Source: an uncultured Geobacteraceae bacterium
Lineage (GTDB): Bacteria > Desulfobacterota > Desulfuromonadia > Geobacterales > Pseudopelobacteraceae
Assembly: GCA_903879825.1 (NCBI GenBank)
Contig: CAIRND010000020.1
Location: 1-9,752 of the forward strand
Direction of reading: 5' to 3'
DNA length: 9,752 nt
Below the pieces are notes generated by a model that saw only the letters and a program-made list of their open reading frames with translations, did not search any database and was not told the DNA's origin. Position 1 is the stretch's first letter. Every line of letters begins with the position of its first letter. Positions 1-5,088 of this stretch are shown piece by piece. A program made the translations under genes and the position numbers.

Positions 1-1
1 A

Positions 2-97
2 ACCGGCTATACCTCTGAACAGGTTATTGCGGAAGTTGCCAAACGCATCGAGTCACAGAAGGAAAATATAGAGAAAAAGAAAAAGAACGCTGATTGA
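2..97 (+). CDS. C-terminal end of an unidentified protein (partial)
   Basis: An open frame enters from the left edge and ends at TGA 95-97, giving 31 visible residues. They begin TGYTSEQVIAEVAK and end in a very lysine-rich tail (EKKKKNAD). The segment is charged, probably helical, and has no membrane span. Its stop lies 8 nt before the ATG of the secretion ATPase, so the two are almost certainly co-transcribed. By position it could be another secretion component, for example a secretin whose gene often precedes gspE. The visible tail has no diagnostic motif, so no function is assigned. Confidence 0.6.
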   Translation, partial: TGYTSEQVIAEVAKRIESQKENIEKKKKNAD

Positions 98-105
98 CAG
101 GGATT

Positions 106-1896
106 ATGCCGGAACTTAAAAAACTGACTTTTGAAAATCTCGCTCATCTGATGGAACGGTGCGGTTTGTTGTCGCGCGACCAACTCCGTGATGTTCTGGT
201 GCGGGGAAAGGCTCAGGAAGCTCGCCTCTTCTCAGGGCGTCATGTGGGCGCAACACGAAGAACCGGCACCGGTAGTGAACTCTCTTCTCCTGCAGAAATT
301 CTTTCATCATTACATTCAGAAATTAAAGGTACGCAGGGAATCTTGCTGACGGAAGATATCATAACAGAAGCCCTCGCTTCCGCCACTGGGCTGCCCTATT
401 TCAAGATTGATCCCCTCAAGCTTGACCTGCACGTTGTTACCGACCATATTCCCCGCCCGTTCGCCCTTAAAAACATGATAGTTGCCGTTGAGGAATCGAA
501 TGGCGTCATAACGGTGGCTGTCGCTGACCCGTTCAATGAGGCACTTGTTTCTGAACTTGCGTTAGCCAGGCGTTTGGAAATTAAACGCGTCCTCAGTTCA
601 AAAAGCGATATTCTAAAAATATTACGCGAGTTTTATGGCTTTCGTGCTTCGGTTGTTGCCGCTGAAGCGGAAGCGTCTACATCCATTGATCTGGGAAATC
701 TGGAACAATTTTTTAAACTTAAAGGCCATCAGGAACTTGAAGGGACCGATACTCATGTCGTTTCAGCGGTCGAATTTCTTCTTAATTACGCGTTTGATCA
801 GCATGCCAGCGATATTCACATTGAACCGAAACGTGAGACTTCGCTGATCCGTTTCCGCATTGACGGCGTCATCCATAACATACACGTTATTCCTAAGCCG
901 TTGCACGCTCCTATTGTCTCGCGTATCAAGTTGCTGTCACGCATGGATCTGGCCGAAAAGCGCCGCCCCCAGGACGGGCGTATCAAGACCAATTTTAATA
1001 ACAAAGACATCGAACTGCGTGTTTCTACCGTGCCGGTTGCTTTTGGCGAAAAGGTTGTTATACGGGTATTCGATCCTGATATTCTGTTGCAGGATCTGGA
1101 CAGCATGGGTTTTTACCCGCGTGAGTTAGCGCTCTACAACTCTTTTTTACGACGGCCAAATGGCATCATACTGGTGACCGGACCTACCGGCAGTGGTAAA
1201 ACAACAACGCTCTATTCCTCGCTCCGTTCGCTGTCATCACCGGAGATCAATATCGTTACGGTTGAAGATCCCATTGAAATGGTGATGGAGGAGTTTAACC
1301 AGATAGGCGTCCAGCAGGGCATTGGCGTTAGTTTCGACAGTATTCTGCGCAACATTCTCCGTCAGGATCCCGATATTATCATGATCGGCGAAATTCGCGA
1401 CCGCGCGACGGCGGAAAGTGCCGTTCAGGCCGCTCTAACCGGCCATCTGGTGCTATCAACGCTGCACACTAATGATTCCGCTGCCACCATTATTCGTCTG
1501 CTTGATTTAGGCGTGCCACCATTTCTCATCTCGGCGACCCTGCTTGGTGTCGTTGCCCAGCGTCTGGTACGCAAAATTTGCCCACAGTGCAAAAAGTCCC
1601 GTATCCTTACCGCGGACGAAAGTGCCTATCTGCAACTGCCTGATGCTCCGCATGTTGTGTGGGAAGGGGAGGGGTGTAAAGAATGTCGTGGCACTGGCTA
1701 TAGAGGGCGTAGCGGACTGTTTGAGGTTCTTGATATGAATGACCGGTTGAAGGCGTTGGTGGCAGGTTCTGTTGATTTAGCGGCTATTGTTGAAGCCGCC
1801 CGTCAGGAAGGCCTTGTCTCTCTACGCGAAATTGCGATCAGCAAAATGCTTGAAGGCGTGACAACGTATGAGGAAGTTATTTCCATGACGGGGTAG
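106..1896 (+). CDS. gspE: Type II secretion / type IV pilus assembly ATPase, GspE/PilB family
   Basis: Cytoplasmic hexameric ATPase that powers pseudopilus or pilus assembly at the inner membrane. From ATG 106 it is 596 residues, normal for the family. Residues about 1-70 are a variable N-terminus. About 85-180 match the GspE N-terminal (MshEN-like) domain, with LPYFKIDPLKLDL and ITVAVADPF. The motor follows: Walker A GPTGSGKTTT from G359, the Asp box/Walker B segment DPDIIMIGEIRD from D421, and the His box HLVLSTLHTND from H447. Two cysteine pairs, CPQC (492-495) and CKEC (524-527), form the zinc-binding tetracysteine motif typical of GspE/PilB. The start is uncertain: an in-frame TTG at 94 overlaps the upstream stop, but ATG 106 has AGGG at 99-102 and the more natural N-terminus. 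The gene is followed by a convergent gene, not gspF. GspE and PilB cannot be separated with certainty from this sequence. Confidence 0.95.
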   Translation: MPELKKLTFENLAHLMERCGLLSRDQLRDVLVRGKAQEARLFSGRHVGATRRTGTGSELSSPAEILSSLHSEIKGTQGILLTEDIITEALASATGLPYFKIDPLKLDLHVVTDHIPRPFALKNMIVAVEESNGVITVAVADPFNEALVSELALARRLEIKRVLSSKSDILKILREFYGFRASVVAAEAEASTSIDLGNLEQFFKLKGHQELEGTDTHVVSAVEFLLNYAFDQHASDIHIEPKRETSLIRFRIDGVIHNIHVIPKPLHAPIVSRIKLLSRMDLAEKRRPQDGRIKTNFNNKDIELRVSTVPVAFGEKVVIRVFDPDILLQDLDSMGFYPRELALYNSFLRRPNGIILVTGPTGSGKTTTLYSSLRSLSSPEINIVTVEDPIEMVMEEFNQIGVQQGIGVSFDSILRNILRQDPDIIMIGEIRDRATAESAVQAALTGHLVLSTLHTNDSAATIIRLLDLGVPPFLISATLLGVVAQRLVRKICPQCKKSRILTADESAYLQLPDAPHVVWEGEGCKECRGTGYRGRSGLFEVLDMNDRLKALVAGSVDLAAIVEAARQEGLVSLREIAISKMLEGVTTYEEVISMTG

Positions 1897-1917
1897 GGAT
1901 TGTGGGGTGGTGGGGGG
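1890..1917 (+). other. G-run motif (possible G-quadruplex) across the gspE stop codon
   Basis: Four G tracts lie on the coding strand: 1890-1893, 1896-1898, 1904-1907 and 1912-1917, separated by loops of 2, 5 and 4 nt. This fits the classical G-quadruplex pattern of four runs of at least three G with short loops. The TAG stop (1894-1896) forms the first loop and the start of the second tract. Folding in the cell is inference. Confidence 0.4.
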
Positions 1918-2002
1918 CCTCACTATTGAGGGATTGAGAAAATAAAAAACTCAGTGTTGTTCGGTTAGATAATTACAAATAAAGATTAAAACCCTGCCTT
2001 AT

Positions 2003-2121
2003 CCCCTCATCCGGCCTTCGGCCACCTTCTCCCCGGGGACCCAAAAGCGGGCCTAAAGGAGAAGGTAAATGTTTATCCCTTCTCCATTAGGGAGAAGGTG
2101 CCCGACAGGGCGGATGAGGGG
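2003..2121. repeat. Compound palindromic intergenic repeat, copy A
   Basis: Outer arms CCCCTCATCCG (2003-2013) and CGGATGAGGGG (2111-2121) are perfect complements. Next inward, CACCTTCTCCC (2023-2033) pairs perfectly with GGGAGAAGGTG (2090-2100). A central hairpin pairs GGAGAAGG (2058-2065) with CCTTCTCC (2078-2085). Bases 2005-2033 match 3831-3859 at 27 of 29 positions, so this is one copy of a repeat present at least twice in the window. It resembles the dispersed REP-like or MITE-like palindromes common in bacterial intergenic DNA. No coding capacity. Confidence 0.8.
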
Positions 2122-2178
2122 TGGTTTTGACGGTAAGCAAAAATACCGGACACCACTGAATAAAATCAAAAAAACTGC

Positions 2179-2220
2179 AAAAAAACGATAATAGCCTCCC
2201 GTGCCGGGAGGCTATTATCG
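2179..2220 (-). terminator. Intrinsic terminator of the cohesin-domain gene
   Basis: A perfect 15-bp stem, CGATAATAGCCTCCC (2186-2200) with GGGAGGCTATTATCG (2206-2220), encloses a 5-nt loop. On the minus strand it is followed by seven T (complement of A at 2179-2185). It begins 18 nt after the stop codon of the minus-strand gene. The plus-strand side lacks a T tract, so it is mainly one-directional. Confidence 0.92.
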
Positions 2221-2238
2221 TTATCGCAATGGGTGCTC

Positions 2239-3558
2239 TTATTTCGTCGTCGTTTTTGGCTTCGCTGCCGGAACAGGGGCAGGTACTACGGTAGCTTTTG
2301 CCGCCGCCGCTTTGTTTAAAAGATAGTTCGCCACAAAAATAAACTCATCCGTGTAATCCCGCACGCCATCACTATTCAAATCATGCAAGGGCGCTTGAGC
2401 CGTACCTGTTTCCTTGATAAAACTGTTCCAGCCTTTTTCATCAAAGGTGAGTTTCGTTTTAACCGGTGGAATAATCGTAAGCGGGTATTCGAATTGTTCA
2501 GATCCGGCAAGTATCGTCAGTGTCACATTACCCGGTCCGGCTTCAGGCTGTATCTCAACGATCCAGCGACCTTTGATCTGCTTTTCCTGTTTGAAGGAAA
2601 CCAGTGCGCCGCCATGCACGGCAAAATTTGGTGATGAAGTGATTCTGGCAGGAATATCAACGGTCAGAGTAGCTTTACTCTTACCATCGTTTATTATTAT
2701 TGCCGGATCCTGATTGATCGACTGGGTAACTTTCTTGTCGAAGAGCAGTACCATATCGGAAAGTTTCTTGCTGCCGGTGTATTGTTTGAAGCGCTCGGCA
2801 ATGCCGTTGTAGACAATATATTGTGTCGTTTCTTCCGTTTTTGCTTCATCGGTTGGTTTGCCTGCGGGAAGGTTCTGCTCTGACGCTTTTATAACCTGCG
2901 CTTCACCTGCAGCAGCAGATGAAGTTGTGGGGGGAGGCACAGCTGCCGTCTCGGTTCGTTGTTGGAGGTCAGTTGGCAGCGCTATCGTGCCGGGGATAGA
3001 TTGGGTTGCTGAACCGGTTGTTGTTGATGTTGTTGATGTTGTTGATGTTGATGTTGTTGATGTTGTTGATGTTGGGTTGGTTGGAGTTAACGGCAGTCCG
3101 GCCGTTACCAAGGGGTCCTGAGACGTGCTGCCAGAGGGGTTAGAAAAACCTGCTGTGGCAGCAATCGTTTTTCCATCACTGTCAATTACGCTGACAGTAG
3201 CAGATGTAATGCCGCCATTCCCCGTCTTGGATGCAAAAGAAATCGTCGCAATCGTTCCGTTTCCTGAAAACACTTTGGTGCTGACAATAGCAATCTTGAT
3301 AATACCGGGAAATGTGGTTGTGTTCGCTGCAAACATTGACCCAGATACAAGGCCTCCCTGCGTTACCGTTGGTGCATTCAGTGAAGCAGCATCATAGCCA
3401 ATGCTGAGCTGAATTCCCGCGACATTGACCATTCCATTGCCCTGAACGGCGTATGATGAATCTCCTGAAGGTGTAATTGACACACTCGCTGCAAAAGCAG
3501 GTACTGCACAGAGCAGCATTAAGAATAGCGAACGCGCAACAGTTTTGATGTATGACAT
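2239..3558 (-). CDS. Secreted cohesin-domain protein with a single dockerin-like calcium loop
   Basis: 439 residues from ATG 3558. That start is chosen because AAGGAG (3571-3566) lies 7 nt upstream and a clean signal peptide follows (residues 1-23, ending PAFA before A24); an in-frame ATG at 3591 only adds a charged leader. Residues about 25-136 read as a cohesin-like beta sandwich (VNVAGIQLSIGYDAASL, then GNGTIATISFASKTG). Residues 163-181 are a pure Thr/Ser linker. About 247-366 is a second beta-rich region without a family I can name. Residues 393-414 start DLNSDGVRDYTDEF, a DxNxDGxxDxxD calcium loop as in one half of a type I dockerin. A short Ala/Pro/Lys-rich tail ends the protein. Cohesins and dockerins bind each other in cellulosomes, but cohesin-like domains also occur in unrelated surface proteins. 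Export is well supported. The partner, and any role with the neighbouring secretion ATPase, are inference. Confidence 0.85.
   Translation of the reverse strand: MSYIKTVARSLFLMLLCAVPAFAASVSITPSGDSSYAVQGNGMVNVAGIQLSIGYDAASLNAPTVTQGGLVSGSMFAANTTTFPGIIKIAIVSTKVFSGNGTIATISFASKTGNGGITSATVSVIDSDGKTIAATAGFSNPSGSTSQDPLVTAGLPLTPTNPTSTTSTTSTSTTSTTSTTTGSATQSIPGTIALPTDLQQRTETAAVPPPTTSSAAAGEAQVIKASEQNLPAGKPTDEAKTEETTQYIVYNGIAERFKQYTGSKKLSDMVLLFDKKVTQSINQDPAIIINDGKSKATLTVDIPARITSSPNFAVHGGALVSFKQEKQIKGRWIVEIQPEAGPGNVTLTILAGSEQFEYPLTIIPPVKTKLTFDEKGWNSFIKETGTAQAPLHDLNSDGVRDYTDEFIFVANYLLNKAAAAKATVVPAPVPAAKPKTTTK
3018..3074. repeat. Triplet/9-bp microsatellite encoding the Thr-Ser linker
   Basis: On the plus strand, units of GTTGTTGAT with one shortened GTTGAT unit run without interruption. 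On the coding strand these are ACA and TCA codons giving TST and TTS repeats. Unit lengths are multiples of three, so gain or loss of units would change linker length without shifting frame. Near-identical codons, rather than mixed Thr and Ser codons, suggest recent expansion by slippage. Confidence 0.85.
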
Positions 3559-3621
3559 GAAAAAACTCCTTCTTGGCGTGTTGATGTGCATAACGTAGCG
3601 TCAAGGTTGTTTGTTGTCACG

Positions 3622-3675
3622 AAAAAAAACAGATGAGTCAGATTTTTATGGCCTGAGCTGCGCCACTCTCATCTG
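3622..3675 (-). terminator. Terminator-like hairpin in the leader of the cohesin gene
   Basis: Reading the minus strand, CAGATGAG (3675-3668) pairs perfectly with CTCATCTG (3637-3630) and is followed at once by eight T (complement of A 3622-3629). The loop of about 30 nt contains an inner TGGC/GCCA pair and a second ATCTG that could compete for the 5' arm. It lies about 60 nt before the ATG of the cohesin gene, in its direction of transcription. It could be a leader attenuator or the end of a short independent RNA. The stem is only 8 bp, so confidence is moderate. I recognise no known riboswitch consensus. Confidence 0.45.
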
Positions 3676-3764
3676 AAAATCCCATGATTTGACATAATAT
3701 CTTCCGACGGATTTATACACAGTTACCTGATTCATTCTTATTCACTGCTAAAAAGGTTTTTCGT

Positions 3765-3873
3765 CCCCTCTCCATGAGGGAGAGGGTTAGGGTGAGGGGG
3801 AAATGTTGCAATTTCATGGCACCGCCCCCCCCTCATCCGGCCCTTGGCCACCTTCTCCCTCATGGAGAAGGGT
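3765..3873. repeat. Compound palindromic intergenic repeat, copy B
   Basis: Two hairpins face each other. CCCTCTCC (3766-3773) pairs with GGAGAGGG (3779-3786) around ATGAG. CCTTCTCC (3851-3858) pairs with GGAGAAGG (3864-3871) around CTCAT. The loops are complementary, and GGTGAGGGGG (3791-3800) can pair with the C-run ending CTCATC (about 3828-3836), so the whole element is also one large palindrome. Bases 3831-3859 match copy A (2005-2033) at 27 of 29 positions. The two copies bracket the cohesin gene. Confidence 0.75.
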
Positions 3874-4156
3874 CTTACGGCGAAATAGAACAAATCAGAT
3901 ACAGTTATGACCCTGTTAAAATTGAATCACTATCCATATAGTTGTTACAATTCGGGCACATTGCAACACTTCTGCTGTTTATTCCCTTCCTGTTTTATAA
4001 ATATCTAACATCCAATAATTGTATTCCCATTGCTAACATGCCGATTGTAAACAAATATATATTGACTCTTGCTGGCATAGCATGTGAAAGAGGATGTTCT
4101 TGTGCAGATAAAAAACTTTTCAAAAAATCGTAACTATAAACCTAGACGGCATTTTA

Positions 4157-4287
4157 TCACGCAACGCCGCAACGAACGCAAAGAAAACAGAGACTTATAT
4201 CGAAAGAGAGATTAACCAATCGGGTGAACCTGAATAATGACTTAAAGTTGTCGATTTCATTCGTTGCGCCGTTGCGTCGTCGCGTGA
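4157..4287. repeat. Inverted repeat with CGCAACG-type arms
   Basis: The left arm (4157-4183) starts TCACGCAACGCCGCAACG. The reverse complement of the right arm (4254-4287) starts TCACGCGACGACGCAACG and also contains CGCAACGAA, so the arms align imperfectly with a short insertion. About 70 nt of AT-rich DNA separates them. The sequence is unrelated to copies A and B and suggests a second dispersed repeat family. It ends about 85 nt before mscL and might also serve as an upstream transcript structure. Confidence 0.6.
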
Positions 4288-4373
4288 AACTGCTTTTGTT
4301 TATATATATACCTTGCAGAGAGAGCCCGATTAATGGGATTAAGTGTTGCAATATATTTTAGGGAGGTATGCGT

Positions 4374-4775
4374 ATGCTACAGGAATTCAGAACTTTTCTT
4401 ACTAAGTCCAACGCACTGGCACTGGCAGTTGGTGTCATTATTGGCGCCGCAACAGGGAAGGTCGTGTCAGGTATAGTTGACGACCTCATCATGCCGATCA
4501 TTGGCCTTATTCTTCCTTCAGGCGACTGGCGGGAGGCAAAGCTGATTTTAAAAACGGTTACTGACGCTAAAGGCAAAGTGACAGACAGCGCAATCGCTTA
4601 CGGTCATTTGATCGGTACGGTTGTTGATTTCATGTTCATTGCCTTCGTCGTCTACCTGATCACCAAGGCTTTGATCAAGCCGGCACCGGCGCCTCCTTCC
4701 CAAAAATGTCCCGAATGCCTTGAGTCTATTGCACTTGAAGCGCGAAAATGCAGGTTTTGCGGGTCACAAGTGTGA
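4374..4775 (+). CDS. mscL: Large-conductance mechanosensitive channel MscL with C-terminal zinc ribbon
   Basis: MscL is a homopentameric inner-membrane channel that opens under membrane tension to release solutes during hypo-osmotic shock. From ATG 4374 it is 133 residues; this start is preferred over ATG 4368 because GGGAGG (4361-4366) lies 7 nt upstream of 4374 but only 1 nt upstream of 4368. Residues 1-12 are the amphipathic N-terminal helix (MLQEFRTFL). TM1 is about 14-40 and carries the family signature LAVGVIIGAATGKVV. A periplasmic loop follows, and TM2 is about 75-101 (VVDFMFIAFVVYLITKAL). The usual cytoplasmic helical bundle is missing. After a Pro/Ala linker (103-108) comes a zinc ribbon, CPEC (112-115) and CRFC (126-129), like UPF0547-type ribbons. 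The 34-nt gap to the next plus-strand gene suggests co-transcription. Confidence 0.93.
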   Translation: MLQEFRTFLTKSNALALAVGVIIGAATGKVVSGIVDDLIMPIIGLILPSGDWREAKLILKTVTDAKGKVTDSAIAYGHLIGTVVDFMFIAFVVYLITKALIKPAPAPPSQKCPECLESIALEARKCRFCGSQV

Positions 4776-4809
4776 AATAGTGAAGTGTGATGAGAGGAGG
4801 GACTATCTC

Positions 4810-5082
4810 ATGCCACGTGTCGTCCGAATGGTTCTGATCTGTCTGTTCTTAGTTGTTTCTTCTCGCCTTGCTGTGGCTCAGGATGACCAGCGTGCGCTTG
4901 ATGATCTTGAACTACTTGTGCTGAAATTATATTTCACCGTTATTACCTCAATGCCCGCCGTGTCCCAGGATGAGAAGCGCGTTCAAGATACACTGAAACG
5001 TTTAATTGACACGGAAATCACCACCGAAACGTGGGTCAATAAGTATAAAAGGGCGTTGGCTGATCCGCAAAAAAAGGAATGA
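4810..5082 (+). CDS. Small exported protein of unknown function
   Basis: 90 residues from ATG 4810, chosen because AGGAGG (4795-4800) lies 9 nt upstream and a signal peptide starts directly: MPRVVRM, then a hydrophobic core LICLFLVV, then AVA before Q24. The mature chain of about 67 residues is charged and probably helical, with a lysine-rich end (ADPQKKE). It has no cysteines and no motif I recognise. Residues 21-36 (AVAQDDQRALDDLELL) and 50-65 (AVSQDEKRVQDTLKRL) are alike at 8 of 16 positions, and the DNA is also similar, suggesting an internal duplication. It follows mscL by 34 nt and is probably in the same transcript; a periplasmic role in envelope stress is only a guess. Its stop lies 6 nt from the stop of the convergent prkA. 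Confidence 0.75.
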   Translation: MPRVVRMVLICLFLVVSSRLAVAQDDQRALDDLELLVLKLYFTVITSMPAVSQDEKRVQDTLKRLIDTEITTETWVNKYKRALADPQKKE

Positions 5083-5088
5083 TCTATA

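Larger units (their letters stand above)
1897..2238. other. Intergenic region between convergent gspE and the cohesin gene
   Basis: No credible gene is present. The region holds the end of the G-run motif, an AT-rich stretch (about 1930-1995), a compound palindromic repeat (2003-2121) and a perfect-stem terminator serving the minus-strand gene (2179-2220). I see no good intrinsic terminator oriented for gspE. The palindrome could act as a transcript end or RNA-stabilising structure. Confidence 0.7.
3559..4373. other. Long intergenic region between divergent cohesin gene and mscL
   Basis: About 800 bases without a convincing gene. It contains the cohesin gene leader with a terminator-like hairpin (3622-3675), palindromic repeat copy B (3765-3873), an AT-rich stretch (about 3890-4150) and a third, unrelated inverted repeat (4157-4287). 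Promoters for both flanking genes must lie here, but none is convincing. The best match is plus-strand TTGACA (3689-3694) with TATACA (3714-3719), whose 19-nt spacing is too long. For the cohesin gene, GTGACA (3620-3615, minus strand) is a possible -35 but lacks a good -10. Confidence 0.6.

Noticed and set aside
3018..3074. CRISPR-like array
   Set aside because: The repeats are 9-bp and contiguous with no spacers, and they code for a protein linker.
3574..3592. Sigma-54-like element TGGCGTG with TGCA
   Set aside because: Spacing between the GG and GC cores is one base too long, and it faces away from any gene.
3689..3719. Plus-strand promoter TTGACA with TATACA
   Set aside because: The -35 is perfect but the spacing is 19 nt, the -10 is poor, and no gene follows for over 600 nt; left as unproven.
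3942..4133. 63-residue plus-strand open frame with a hydrophobic start
   Set aside because: It begins with TTG, has no ribosome site, lies in AT-rich repeat-flanked DNA, and has no recognisable composition or motif beyond a hydrophobic run.
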